NCBI RefSeq assembly: GCF_015627175.1
Contig: NZ_VTDQ01000010.1
Span: 19,339 to 83,338, forward strand
Reading direction: 5' to 3'
DNA length: 64,000 nt
DNA from: Acinetobacter pollinis
GTDB lineage: Bacteria; Pseudomonadota; Gammaproteobacteria; Pseudomonadales; Moraxellaceae
This document shows positions 27,262 to 36,025 of this stretch, in pieces (the first letter of the stretch is position 1; each line of letters opens with the position of its first letter). Under the pieces are notes generated by a model, which had not been told where the DNA came from, made no database searches, and saw only the letters and a program-made list of their open reading frames with translations. The position numbers were made by a program, and so were the translations under genes.

Positions 27262-28134
27262 TTAATTTGAGGACATAGCAACTTTAATTTTTTCCATTGC
27301 ATTTTTCTCAAGCTGACGTATACGTTCAGCAGAAACATTATATTCAGATGCGAGTTCGTGTAATGTTGATTTATCATCATCAAGCCAACGGCGCTGAAGA
27401 ATATTTCTAGAACGGTCATCTAATTGTCCCATAGCATTTTTCAGGGCTGATGTACTTTGTTCTTCCCAATCTTCATCTTCAACTAAACGTGCTGGGTCGT
27501 AGCGATTATCTTCTAAATACAATGATGGTGAGTAAGATTGTGCTGAGCTATCATCTTCATCATCATTTTGAGTTTCAAAAGCTGCATCATAGGCGGTAAG
27601 ACGACCTTCCATTTCTAAGACTTGTTCTGGGGTAACATTTAAGTCATTAGCGATAGATTGTGCTTCTTCTAATGTTAATTTTTTACTGGATTTTTTTAGG
27701 CTACGAAGATTAAAAAATAATTTTCGCTGAGCTTTTGTTGTCGCAATTTTAACAATACGCCAATTACGAATGACGTATTCGTGAATCTCGGCTTTAATCC
27801 AGTGTACAGCAAAAGAAACTAAACGAACGCCCATGCTTGGGTCAAAACGTTTTACTGCTTTCATGAGTCCAAGATTTCCTTCTTGAATAAGGTCACCTTG
27901 GGGTAAGCCATAGCCTGCATATGTACGTGCAATATGTACGACAAAACGTAGATGAGACATTACTAGCATTTTTGCAGCATCTAAATCTTGATCGTAAAAA
28001 TATCGTTCTGCTAACTCTTTTTCTTGGTCGGCAGAAAGTATAGGAATTTGATTGACAGTACTTATGTATGCACCGAGATTCACACCTGGTGCAGACAATG
28101 ACAGGGGCATCAATTGATTGCTGCTGTCAGTCAT
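27262..28134 (-). CDS. rpoH: RNA polymerase heat-shock sigma factor (sigma-32)
   Basis: Directs RNA polymerase to heat-shock promoters. Region 2 ([24 protein letters not shown], here split by description: about residues 75-98), the aromatic-rich [15 protein letters not shown] of 2.3/2.4, the RpoH box QRKLFFNLR near residue 137 and a C-terminal region 4 HTH ([19 protein letters not shown]) are all present. The length is 290 residues. AAGGAG lies five bases before the ATG. A DnaA-like box lies about 55 bp upstream. Confidence 0.95.
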   Translation of the reverse strand: MTDSSNQLMPLSLSAPGVNLGAYISTVNQIPILSADQEKELAERYFYDQDLDAAKMLVMSHLRFVVHIARTYAGYGLPQGDLIQEGNLGLMKAVKRFDPSMGVRLVSFAVHWIKAEIHEYVIRNWRIVKIATTKAQRKLFFNLRSLKKSSKKLTLEEAQSIANDLNVTPEQVLEMEGRLTAYDAAFETQNDDEDDSSAQSYSPSLYLEDNRYDPARLVEDEDWEEQSTSALKNAMGQLDDRSRNILQRRWLDDDKSTLHELASEYNVSAERIRQLEKNAMEKIKVAMSSN

Positions 28135-28187
28135 GAACGCTCCTTATAAGGATTAGTCGTACCAATGGTAATTATGATAAATCTGTT

Positions 28188-28196
28188 TGTGGATAG
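28188..28196. promoter_or_regulatory. DnaA-box-like nonamer upstream of rpoH
   Basis: TGTGGATAG differs by one base from the DnaA box TGTGGATAA. E. coli rpoH has DnaA-repressed promoters, so conserved control is possible. A single near-match can occur by chance. Confidence 0.3.
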
Positions 28197-28258
28197 AATT
28201 AAGACGAAAAGCGTAGAGAAATGTAAAAATATACATTCATATTCGAAATCGATACCAA

Positions 28259-28498
28259 TTAGACTTTTCGTTGAATAATGTAGCAATATTCGTATTCGGA
28301 AATTTGTTGAGTATCACATATCAGTTTATGAATTTGACAATACCTCAGAATATCTATTTCACTATTTGGATCGGAGGCATGTAAACGAATCTTTTGTTCT
28401 GGTAAAGCATGTTTTAATGCGCGTTTGAGCATAAGTAAGGGCATAGGACAGGGTTTGTCCATAGCATCGATATATAATGAGTCTTCGCTTAGATTCAT
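28259..28498 (-). CDS. TusA/SirA-like sulfurtransferase family protein
   Basis: A 79-residue protein with the family pattern DAMDKPCPMPLLMLKRAL; the Cys in CPxP (Cys17) is the persulfide-carrying residue in TusA. TusA hands sulfur to the tRNA 2-thiouridine pathway, while other paralogs serve different acceptors, so the exact role is open. The rest (HASDPNSEIDILRYCQ) fits the small beta-alpha fold. It is upstream of rpoH on the same strand. Confidence 0.82.
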   Translation of the reverse strand: MNLSEDSLYIDAMDKPCPMPLLMLKRALKHALPEQKIRLHASDPNSEIDILRYCQIHKLICDTQQISEYEYCYIIQRKV

Positions 28499-28850
28499 AC
28501 AGCATAATATGAATATTTATGGGTTGGCTTTTATCTTAACAAAAAATATAGCATTACAAAAGAGAGAAAATTAAAAGTATATCAGTATGTTGTTAGATAT
28601 TTGAATATTTATTGAAAATATTGTACCAATTAAATGAGAAGCATGTTACTCTCGAAAAGTACTTAGGGGGTTGTTGTACGATTATCGTATACATAAGCTT
28701 AAGGCAATTTTGGATGTAACCGGATTTTGTTGATAGTTTTACAGAATGATTACAAGCTTAGAAATTATAAATTTTTTTAAACCTTGTTTTGTTTACTCTG
28801 CTGTTTGCAACACCGGGTGGTCCTTTTTTTATATCACTGAGGATTGACTT
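28499..28850. other. Intergenic region with the cold-shock gene leader
   Basis: A 352-bp AT-rich gap between the divergent tusA-like and csp genes. I see no open frame with coding character. A short CACCGGGTGG inverted repeat followed by a T-run (about 28811-28829) lies 20 bp before the csp start; a GAGGA ribosome binding site is at 28839-28843. Cold-shock genes often have long structured 5' leaders, which would fit. Confidence 0.45.
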
Positions 28851-29063
28851 ATGACAGTACGTGAACAAGGCGTAGTAAAATGGTTTAACGACACTAAAGG
28901 TTTTGGTTTTATCCAACGCACTGGTGGTGATGATGTATTTGTTCACTTCCGCGCAATTCAAGGCGACGGCCACCGTTCTTTACGTGACGGCCAACGTGTT
29001 GAATTCAGCGTTGTACAAGGTCAAAAAGGTTTTCAGGCTGAAGAAGTTCAACCTTTAGACTAA
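28851..29063 (+). CDS. Cold-shock domain protein (CspA family)
   Basis: A 70-residue single OB-fold RNA/ssDNA chaperone. The RNP1 motif KGFGFIQR (about 17-24) and RNP2 DVFVHF (about 29-34) are intact, with GVVKWFND at the N-terminus. It has its own terminator immediately downstream. Several csp paralogs exist in Acinetobacter, so I give no symbol. Confidence 0.93.
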   Translation: MTVREQGVVKWFNDTKGFGFIQRTGGDDVFVHFRAIQGDGHRSLRDGQRVEFSVVQGQKGFQAEEVQPLD

Positions 29064-29090
29064 TTCATATTTAGTAAATCACTAAATATA

Positions 29091-29123
29091 GCGCTCCAAT
29101 TGTTATTTAATTGGGGCGTTTTT
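29091..29123 (+). terminator. Rho-independent terminator of the cold-shock gene
   Basis: A 10-bp stem (CGCTCCAATT with AATTGGGGCG, one G-U pair), a 7-base loop and a following TTTTT. Confidence 0.85.
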
Positions 29124-29168
29124 GCTATAATAAGGCTTTGTTTTTGCCGACTTAGGGATAAATGCGTA

Positions 29169-30320
29169 ATGTCATCTGGTTTTGAAACCTTAAATTTACA
29201 TCCACAGTTACAACAAGCGATTCATGCGCTTGGTTTTAAATCTATGACACCCATTCAGGAAAAGGTTTTAAAGTTTACACTTGCAGGCCATGACGCGATT
29301 GGTCGTGCGCAAACAGGAACGGGGAAAACTGCTGCATTTTTAATAAGTATTATTAATGATTTACTGAATAATCCGATTCAAGAGAAAAGATACCGTGGTG
29401 AACCAAGAGCACTTATTTTGGCACCAACACGCGAATTGGCCTTACAGATTGAGCAAGACGCAAAAGACCTGATCAAGTTTAGCCAATTAAATGTAATGAC
29501 ATTACTGGGGGGTGTAGATTTTGACAAGCAACGCAAACAGCTTGATGCAAACCCTATTGATATCATGGTTGCTACGCCAGGGCGTTTGATTGATTTTGCA
29601 GAGCAAAAAGAAATTTGGTTAGATCAAGTTGAATTTCTTGTGATTGACGAAGCAGATCGTCTATTGGATATGGGGTTTATCCCGAGTGTGAAAAAGATTG
29701 TCCGTTTCTCACCTAAAAAAGAGCAACGCCAAACTTTAATGTTTTCTGCAACATTTAGTTATGATGTTTTAAATTTGGCAAGACAATGGTTATTTGAACC
29801 AGTGACTGTTGAAATTGAGCCAGAGAAGAAAACAAATGCAGATGTCGAGCAACGTATATATGTAGTGGCGGTAGAAGATAAGTACAAACTTCTACAAGAA
29901 ATTTTACACCAAGAACCCATTGAAAAAGTGGTTATTTTTGCAAATAGAAGAGATCAAGTCAGAACAGTTTACGATCAACTTAAAAAAGATAAATATAAAG
30001 TTGTTATGCTATCTGGTGAAATTGCACAAGATAAGCGTCTTAAGATGTTGGACCAGTTTAAAAATGGTCAGCACAACATTATGATTGCAACAGATGTCGC
30101 TGGACGCGGAATCCATGTAGATGGTGTATCTCATGTTGTTAATTACACACTTCCTGAACAATCTGATGATTATGTTCATCGTATTGGTCGTACAGGTCGT
30201 GCTGGGACTCGTGGCGTTAGTATAAGCTTTCTTTCTGAAGAAGATGCTTTTTACTTATCAGATATTGAAAAAGCGATTGGGCAGAAATTACCTCTAACTC
30301 GATTAGATGGTTATTGTTAA
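29169..30320 (+). CDS. rhlB: DEAD-box ATP-dependent RNA helicase RhlB
   Basis: A 383-residue cytosolic RNA helicase involved in mRNA turnover. All core motifs are present: the Q motif (PIQEKVL), AQTGTGKT (motif I), PTRELALQ (Ia), TPGRLID (Ib), DEAD in VIDEADRLLDMGF (II), SATF (III), ATDVAGRGIHVDG (V) and HRIGRTGRAG (VI). RhlB, rather than another DEAD-box paralog, is my family-level assignment. The start is ATG 29169 (MSSGF); the frame is open upstream but runs into the csp terminator. Confidence 0.88.
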   Translation: MSSGFETLNLHPQLQQAIHALGFKSMTPIQEKVLKFTLAGHDAIGRAQTGTGKTAAFLISIINDLLNNPIQEKRYRGEPRALILAPTRELALQIEQDAKDLIKFSQLNVMTLLGGVDFDKQRKQLDANPIDIMVATPGRLIDFAEQKEIWLDQVEFLVIDEADRLLDMGFIPSVKKIVRFSPKKEQRQTLMFSATFSYDVLNLARQWLFEPVTVEIEPEKKTNADVEQRIYVVAVEDKYKLLQEILHQEPIEKVVIFANRRDQVRTVYDQLKKDKYKVVMLSGEIAQDKRLKMLDQFKNGQHNIMIATDVAGRGIHVDGVSHVVNYTLPEQSDDYVHRIGRTGRAGTRGVSISFLSEEDAFYLSDIEKAIGQKLPLTRLDGYC

Positions 30321-30330
30321 TACATAAAAT

Positions 30331-30354
30331 CCCAGAGAAATCTGGGTTTTTATT
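30331..30354 (+). terminator. Terminator of rhlB
   Basis: CCCAGA-gaaa-TCTGGG forms a 6-bp stem with a tetraloop, followed by TTTTTATTTTT. Confidence 0.82.
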
Positions 30355-30466
30355 TTTAAATACATGTATTTATATTAAAATGTTTTTTCTTGCGAATTAG
30401 GGTAGAGTATATTTTTAGGAGTATGCTACTCTAAATTAATCAATTTATTTTCTCAAGATTTATAAA

Positions 30467-31045
30467 ATGACATCAGCTATTGACGTAGTACATCAGAATA
30501 TTCATGAACGCCAATCTATCGGGCATTTAGTAACGCCAGCACCAAATACACAACAGTTGGAAATGGCTTTTCAAGCAGCACTGGCTGCACCAGATCATCA
30601 TCGTTTAAAACCAACGCGTTTTGTTATTGTGGAAGATGAACAACGTACTAAATTCGGAGAGTTACTTTCACAGTCAATGGGCGACTTCGACGGTATAGAC
30701 CCTGTTCAGGTTGAGCGTGTTAAAAATCATCCTTTTCGTGCACCTACTTTAGTGTTAGCACTGACGGAATTGGTCGATCATCCAAAAGTACCACATTATG
30801 AGCAGATTCTAAGTACAGGCGCAGCAGTACAAAACTTTTTACTTTCGTTACAAGTACAGGGTTTTTCTACAATATGGCGTACAGGGGCAGTTGTCGAGTC
30901 AAGCACCCTGAAGCAAGCACTTGGACTTCAGGAGCGCGATTTAATTTCTGCAATTATTTATATTGGAACCACGGATAAAAATATCGCCCCACGTAGTGAT
31001 ATCGATACAGCACCTTTTGTATCAAAATGGAATTTAAGCGAGTAG
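30467..31045 (+). CDS. Nitroreductase-family flavoprotein (YdjA-like)
   Basis: A 192-residue FMN-dependent oxidoreductase of the nitroreductase superfamily. The N-terminal RQSIGHLV arrangement, the RLKPTRFVIVED strand, the QNFLLSLQVQGFSTIWRTGA segment and a late IIYIGT stretch are typical of the compact YdjA group. The natural substrate is not known. It is followed 9 bp later by gpsA and may share its transcript. Confidence 0.85.
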   Translation: MTSAIDVVHQNIHERQSIGHLVTPAPNTQQLEMAFQAALAAPDHHRLKPTRFVIVEDEQRTKFGELLSQSMGDFDGIDPVQVERVKNHPFRAPTLVLALTELVDHPKVPHYEQILSTGAAVQNFLLSLQVQGFSTIWRTGAVVESSTLKQALGLQERDLISAIIYIGTTDKNIAPRSDIDTAPFVSKWNLSE

Positions 31046-31054
31046 AGCAAATAT

Positions 31055-32140
31055 ATGTCAGAGATTAATTTTTCTAATTTTGTAGTGCCTACGACTATAC
31101 AAGACAACCATGATTCGAAAGTGAAGTTGCGTGTTACAGTCTTAGGTGGTGGAAGCTTTGGTACGGCTATCGCCAATACTGCTGCAAAAAATGGGTGTGA
31201 TACAACACTTTGGATTAGAGATGAGCAGACTGCTCAAGAAATTAATCAAACGCATATAAATGCTCGTTATCTGCCTGATTTTAAACTTGATGAAAGTTTA
31301 AATGTATCTTCAGATATAGAAACTGCAATTCGAGAGAAAGACTTAATTCTTGTAACTATACCGAGTCATTCTTTCCGTACTGTACTTCAGAAAATAAAAC
31401 CTTTTATTACCTCTCAGGCAGTAATTTCGCTTACTAAAGGAATTGAGATTGATTCTTTTAAATTTATGAGCGAGATTATTCGTGAAGAGTTGCCTCAAGT
31501 ACCTTATGGCGTGCTATCTGGACCAAATTTAGCAAAAGAAATTGTTGCTGGCATGCCGGCAGGTACTGTGGTTGCAAGTCATTCTGAACTGGTACGTTAT
31601 GCGGTACAAAAAGCTTTACATAGTGCATTATTTAGAGTTTTTGCAAGTGATGATGTGCATGGGGTTGAGTTGGGTGGAGCGTTAAAAAACATTTATGCAG
31701 TTGCAATGGGTATGGCTGCGGCACATAAAGTTGGTGAAAATACACGAAGTATGATTTTGACGCGGGCATTGGCCGAAATGAGTCGATTTGCGGTAAAACT
31801 TGGTGCAAACCCACTGACATTTTTAGGTCTGTCAGGTGTGGGTGATCTATTTGCAACATGTAATAGTCCTCTAAGCCGCAATTATCAAATTGGTTTTGCA
31901 TTAGGCCAAGGTAAAACACTAGATCAGGCAGTAAAAGATTTAGGTCAAACCGCAGAGGGTATAAACACAATTATTCAGGTAAGAAAGCGCGCCCTTGAGT
32001 TAGATGTATATATGCCGATTACAAATGCTCTGTATGAAGTGATTTTTGAACATGCACCTCCATTAAATATTGCATTATCTTTAATGAAAAATGGTCATCG
32101 AAGTGATGTAGAATTTGTTTTGCCACATAGTGATGTGTAG
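31055..32140 (+). CDS. gpsA: Glycerol-3-phosphate dehydrogenase [NAD(P)+]
   Basis: Makes sn-glycerol 3-phosphate from dihydroxyacetone phosphate for phospholipid synthesis. The dinucleotide loop VTVLGGGSFGTAIA begins near residue 29, followed by LTKGIE, LSGPNLAKEI, the catalytic-lysine region GGALKNIYAVAMG and GLSGVGDLFATC. The 361-residue length includes about 25 extra N-terminal residues compared with the E. coli protein. It is in a run with the nitroreductase gene and sixA. Confidence 0.94.
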   Translation: MSEINFSNFVVPTTIQDNHDSKVKLRVTVLGGGSFGTAIANTAAKNGCDTTLWIRDEQTAQEINQTHINARYLPDFKLDESLNVSSDIETAIREKDLILVTIPSHSFRTVLQKIKPFITSQAVISLTKGIEIDSFKFMSEIIREELPQVPYGVLSGPNLAKEIVAGMPAGTVVASHSELVRYAVQKALHSALFRVFASDDVHGVELGGALKNIYAVAMGMAAAHKVGENTRSMILTRALAEMSRFAVKLGANPLTFLGLSGVGDLFATCNSPLSRNYQIGFALGQGKTLDQAVKDLGQTAEGINTIIQVRKRALELDVYMPITNALYEVIFEHAPPLNIALSLMKNGHRSDVEFVLPHSDV

Positions 32141-32164
32141 GTATAATTTAAAAGGATTGAATAT

Positions 32165-32629
32165 ATGCAATTGACGCTCATTAGACATGGTGAGGCGAAA
32201 CCACCAGTTTCAGGAAATGATATACAGAGACCTTTGACAAACAAAGGGCATCTTCAAGCGAAAGAAACAGCGAATTTTCTCAAAAAAATAATAAATCAAC
32301 CCGATATTTTGATCGTAAGTCCATTATTGCGTGCACAAGAAACGTTATCTTATTTAGAGGAAATTTATCCTGCTGTTCCTATTCAGATTTGTGATTTTAT
32401 TAAACCAGATGATGACGCAGGGGAAGCCATTGAGTGGTTGTCAAATTTAACAGCTGAAAATATTGTGGTGGTCTGCCACATGAATGTTATTGGTTATATG
32501 GATGAAAAACTTACAAATGGTTCTTTCCATCCTTTTCATCTTGCAGAGGCTAGAGTTTATCAACAGGCAGTCGTTGCGCAAGGATTAAGTATATTAACGC
32601 ATAGTTTTATTCCTCAGATCGGTGATTAG
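32165..32629 (+). CDS. sixA: Phosphohistidine phosphatase SixA
   Basis: A 154-residue histidine phosphatase that removes phosphate from phosphohistidine proteins, known from the ArcB HPt domain and the nitrogen PTS in E. coli. The catalytic LIRHGEA starts at residue 5. RAQET and the second histidine in VVVCHMNVIGY are present. It follows gpsA by 24 bp, a common arrangement in this genus as far as I recall. Confidence 0.88.
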   Translation: MQLTLIRHGEAKPPVSGNDIQRPLTNKGHLQAKETANFLKKIINQPDILIVSPLLRAQETLSYLEEIYPAVPIQICDFIKPDDDAGEAIEWLSNLTAENIVVVCHMNVIGYMDEKLTNGSFHPFHLAEARVYQQAVVAQGLSILTHSFIPQIGD

Positions 32630-32766
32630 TAGAATGATTGAGTCTAAAAGCGCTTAATTGAAAGTACATATTTCATTTTTATGAAAATAAATGGAGCAGG
32701 GCATGGTATTTATCTAATGAGATGCCCTATAATAAAGCAGTTCAAAACCAATAGATTTGATAGCAT

Positions 32767-33771
32767 ATGATGTATTCACTGGCTCGCCCTTTGTTGTTTT
32801 CCGTAGCACCAGAGCGTGCACATGAACTTACATTATCTTGGTTACAGAAGGCTTACTCTTTGGGTCTCGTGAGTCCAAAACTTATTGAAAAACCTGTAAC
32901 CTGTATGGGAATTGAGTTTCCAAATCCTGTGGGTCTTGCTGCGGGTTTAGATAAAAATGGTGCACATATTGATGCATTGGCCGCACTTGGCTTTGGTTTT
33001 ATTGAAGTTGGCACTGTCACGCCAAGACCGCAAGCGGGAAATGAACAACCAAGATTATTTCGCATTCCAAAAGCAAAAGCAATTATTAACCGCATGGGTT
33101 TTAATAATGACGGTGTTGATCAATTGATCGAAAACGTGAAAGCATCAAATTATAAAGGTGTGCTAGGAATAAATATTGGTAAAAATGCGGATACGCCTGT
33201 AGAGCAAGCTGTTGATGACTATCTTCACTGCTTTGAAAAGGTATACAATTATGCATCATATGTTACAGTAAATATCTCTTCCCCAAATACGAAGAATCTT
33301 AGAAGCTTACAAAATGGCGAAGCACTTGCACATCTATTAGAAACACTAAAGCGTCGTCAAGCAGAGCTTGCTGAAGAACATCAACACTATGTACCTCTTG
33401 TTTTAAAAGTCGCTCCCGATCTCTCAACAGATGAAATTGCATTTATTGCAAAACAATTATTACACTATAAAGTGGATGGCCTAATTGTCACAAATACCAC
33501 ACTTGCACGTGATGGTGTTGTAGATTTACCTTTTGGAAATGAAGCAGGTGGGCTATCTGGTGCGCCTGTATTTGAAAAAAGTACAACTTGTCTGAGAAGT
33601 TTTTCGGCAGTTCTTAAAAATCAAATTCCACTTATTGGTGTTGGTGGTATTTTATCTGGCGAACAAGCTTTGGCGAAACAAAATGCAGGTGCAAGCCTTG
33701 TACAATTGTATAGTGGCCTTATATATACAGGACCTAAATTGGTAAAAGATTGTATTCACACTATGACATAA
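32767..33771 (+). CDS. pyrD: Dihydroorotate dehydrogenase (quinone), class 2
   Basis: Oxidises dihydroorotate to orotate in pyrimidine synthesis and passes electrons to quinones at the inner membrane. [15 protein letters not shown], the [10 protein letters not shown] loop, the catalytic Ser in [11 protein letters not shown] and the VGVGGI-type FMN-phosphate loop are visible. The membrane-associated N-terminal helices ([21 protein letters not shown]) mark class 2. The length is 334 residues. TATAAT at 32728-32733, 34 bp upstream, could be its -10 box, but no clear -35 was seen. Confidence 0.95.
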   Translation: MMYSLARPLLFSVAPERAHELTLSWLQKAYSLGLVSPKLIEKPVTCMGIEFPNPVGLAAGLDKNGAHIDALAALGFGFIEVGTVTPRPQAGNEQPRLFRIPKAKAIINRMGFNNDGVDQLIENVKASNYKGVLGINIGKNADTPVEQAVDDYLHCFEKVYNYASYVTVNISSPNTKNLRSLQNGEALAHLLETLKRRQAELAEEHQHYVPLVLKVAPDLSTDEIAFIAKQLLHYKVDGLIVTNTTLARDGVVDLPFGNEAGGLSGAPVFEKSTTCLRSFSAVLKNQIPLIGVGGILSGEQALAKQNAGASLVQLYSGLIYTGPKLVKDCIHTMT

Positions 33772-33776
33772 TTTAA

Positions 33777-34367
33777 ATGAATATTTTAGATGTTATTGTT
33801 GTCATTATTGTGGTGCTTGGAGGAATAAACGGTTTGCGACAAGGACTCATACAAGCCTTGGCGAACCTTGTAGGTTGGGTATTAGCGCTATTTATGGGTG
33901 CTAAATACGCCAATGACTTGGCGCCAATGATGTCAGGATTAAGTCACGATCTTGTTGTACAAAAAATTGCTGGATTTGCATTTGTTGTACTCGTAGTGAT
34001 GTCATTGACATGGTTGGTCTCGACAATTTTAAACAAAATTCTGAAGTCGTTAAAGCTAGGCCCACTAAATAGGTTGGCTGGTGGTGCCTTAGGGTGTTTA
34101 AAAAGTTTATTTATTGTGCTGATTGCAATGCAAGGTGCTGAACCTTGGGTCTATACTGCACAAAGTTGGAAACAGTCTAAAATGGTACAAATGCTTATGC
34201 CTTATGCACCAATTGCGACGGAAGTTTCTAAAGAGGTTGCAACGGAGGCAATCCAACATTTTCATGATAATGAGGCTCAAGTAGAGCAACGGTCAAAGGA
34301 AATTGCTGAAAAAGTCTCTGCGCGAAAAGGTTCTACGGAACATTCAGCGCAAAACCCTTTTAATTAA
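33777..34367 (+). CDS. cvpA: CvpA family inner-membrane protein
   Basis: A 196-residue membrane protein with about four transmembrane helices, beginning NILDVIVVIIVVLGGINGLRQGLIQ, the typical CvpA start. CvpA is linked to colicin V production and envelope stress tolerance in other bacteria. As in many gammaproteobacteria, it lies directly before purF (24 bp). The C-terminal tail is charged and likely cytoplasmic. It starts 5 bp after pyrD. Confidence 0.88.
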   Translation: MNILDVIVVIIVVLGGINGLRQGLIQALANLVGWVLALFMGAKYANDLAPMMSGLSHDLVVQKIAGFAFVVLVVMSLTWLVSTILNKILKSLKLGPLNRLAGGALGCLKSLFIVLIAMQGAEPWVYTAQSWKQSKMVQMLMPYAPIATEVSKEVATEAIQHFHDNEAQVEQRSKEIAEKVSARKGSTEHSAQNPFN

Positions 34368-34391
34368 TCCAAGCTTGTCTGCGAGGTTGCT

Positions 34392-35930
34392 ATGTGTGGA
34401 GTTGTTGGGATCGCTGGAAAATCACCAGTAAACCAATTGTTGTTTGATGCTTTGACGATGTTACAACATCGTGGACAAGATGCAGCAGGCATTGTTACCT
34501 GTGAAAATGATCGTTTATTCCTAAGAAAAGATAACGGCCTTGTTCGTGATGTTTTTCATACGAGACATATGCGTGCCCTACGTGGTAACTATGGAATTGG
34601 GCATGTACGTTATCCAACAGCAGGTTCTTCAAGCAGTGCAGAAGCACAGCCTTTTTATGTAAACTCACCTTATGGCATTACACTTGCTCATAATGGTAAT
34701 TTAACAAATGCTGATGAAATCCGTCATTCATTATTTGAAACTGACTTACGTCATATGAATACTGATTCTGACTCTGAAGTGTTGTTAAATGTTTTTGCAC
34801 ATGAGTTGCAAAAGCTTAGAACATTACATCCAACAGCAGAAGATATTTTTTATGCTGTACATCGTGTTCACCAACGTTGTCGTGGTGCATATGGTGTAGT
34901 CGCAATGATTACTGGGCAAGGATTAGTTGCATTTAGAGACCCTAACGGAATTCGCCCTTTAATTTATGGTTCGCGTTTAAGCGATTGTGGCAAGACTGAG
35001 TATATTGTTGCTTCTGAATCTGTGGCAATTACTGCTTTAGGTTTTAAAGTAGAAAGAGATATTGAGCCAGGTGAAGCGATTTACATTGATGTAAATGGCA
35101 ATTTATTCACAAAACAATGTGCTAAAGATCCAAAATATTTCCCTTGTATTTTTGAATATGTGTATTTTGCACGTCCAGATGCAATTATAGATGGAATTTC
35201 TGTTTATAAAGCACGTTTGAAAATGGGTGAAAAGCTTGCACATCACATTTTAAAAGAATGGGGTGAGGAGCATGATATTGATGTTGTGATCCCAATTCCA
35301 GATACAAGTCGTACTTCTGCTCTAGAACTTGCGAATGTACTTGGCGTTAAATTCCGTGAAGGATTTATGAAAAACCGTTATATCGGTCGTACCTTCATTA
35401 TGCCTGGGCAGCAACAACGTAAAAAATCTGTACGTCAAAAACTTAACCCTGTAGAGTTAGAGTTTAAAGGGAAAAATGTATTATTGGTTGATGACTCTAT
35501 TGTCCGTGGTACAACCTGTAATGAAATTATTCAAATGGCGCGAGATGCGGGTGCTAAAAAAGTGTTCTTTGCTTCTGCAGCTCCTATGGTGAAATATCCA
35601 AATGTATATGGGATTGATATGCCTGCAAAAGCAGAGCTTATCGCGTCTGAACGTACAGTTGAAGAAATTCGTGAGATCATAGGTGCTGATCGTCTTGTAT
35701 TCCAAGATCTTGATGATCTAAAAGATGCAATTCGTGTGCCTAAAGTTCCAGAGGTTCAAGAGTTTGATTGCTCTGTATTTGATGGTCACTATGTAACAGG
35801 TGACATTAACTTGCAGTACTTAACGGAATTAGAGCAAAGTCGTTCAGATCATGCAAAAAAAGAAGATAAATATATTGATGTCAATATTGATGCTTCATCT
35901 GTAGATTTAACAGGCGTCACAGAAGCATAA
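34392..35930 (+). CDS. purF: Amidophosphoribosyltransferase
   Basis: Catalyses the first step of purine synthesis: PRPP plus glutamine gives 5-phosphoribosylamine. The N-terminal nucleophile Cys2 (MCGVVGI) is exposed after Met removal. The glutaminase domain shows [10 protein letters not shown] and [12 protein letters not shown]. The PRTase domain carries the PRPP loop [13 protein letters not shown]. The length of 512 residues is normal. It is co-oriented with cvpA and ends at a strong terminator. Confidence 0.96.
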   Translation: MCGVVGIAGKSPVNQLLFDALTMLQHRGQDAAGIVTCENDRLFLRKDNGLVRDVFHTRHMRALRGNYGIGHVRYPTAGSSSSAEAQPFYVNSPYGITLAHNGNLTNADEIRHSLFETDLRHMNTDSDSEVLLNVFAHELQKLRTLHPTAEDIFYAVHRVHQRCRGAYGVVAMITGQGLVAFRDPNGIRPLIYGSRLSDCGKTEYIVASESVAITALGFKVERDIEPGEAIYIDVNGNLFTKQCAKDPKYFPCIFEYVYFARPDAIIDGISVYKARLKMGEKLAHHILKEWGEEHDIDVVIPIPDTSRTSALELANVLGVKFREGFMKNRYIGRTFIMPGQQQRKKSVRQKLNPVELEFKGKNVLLVDDSIVRGTTCNEIIQMARDAGAKKVFFASAAPMVKYPNVYGIDMPAKAELIASERTVEEIREIIGADRLVFQDLDDLKDAIRVPKVPEVQEFDCSVFDGHYVTGDINLQYLTELEQSRSDHAKKEDKYIDVNIDASSVDLTGVTEA

Positions 35931-35948
35931 CTTTTTGTTTTTTGTTAT

Positions 35949-35975
35949 AAAAAGGTGGGATTTTCCCGCCTTTTT
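35949..35975 (+). terminator. Terminator of cvpA-purF
   Basis: AAAAAGGTGGGA pairs with TCCCGCCTTTTT (one G-T position) around a 3-4 base loop, followed by further T residues. Confidence 0.85.
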
Positions 35976-36025
35976 ATTTTATGATAGGTTGAAGACTATT
36001 CGGTACGCTAGCAAGGCTATAGACA

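Noticed and set aside
32698..32728. Terminator between sixA and pyrD
   Set aside because: AGGGCAT and ATGCCCT can pair, but the loop is 17 bases and no T-run follows. The right arm touches a possible -10 box, so I do not call a terminator.
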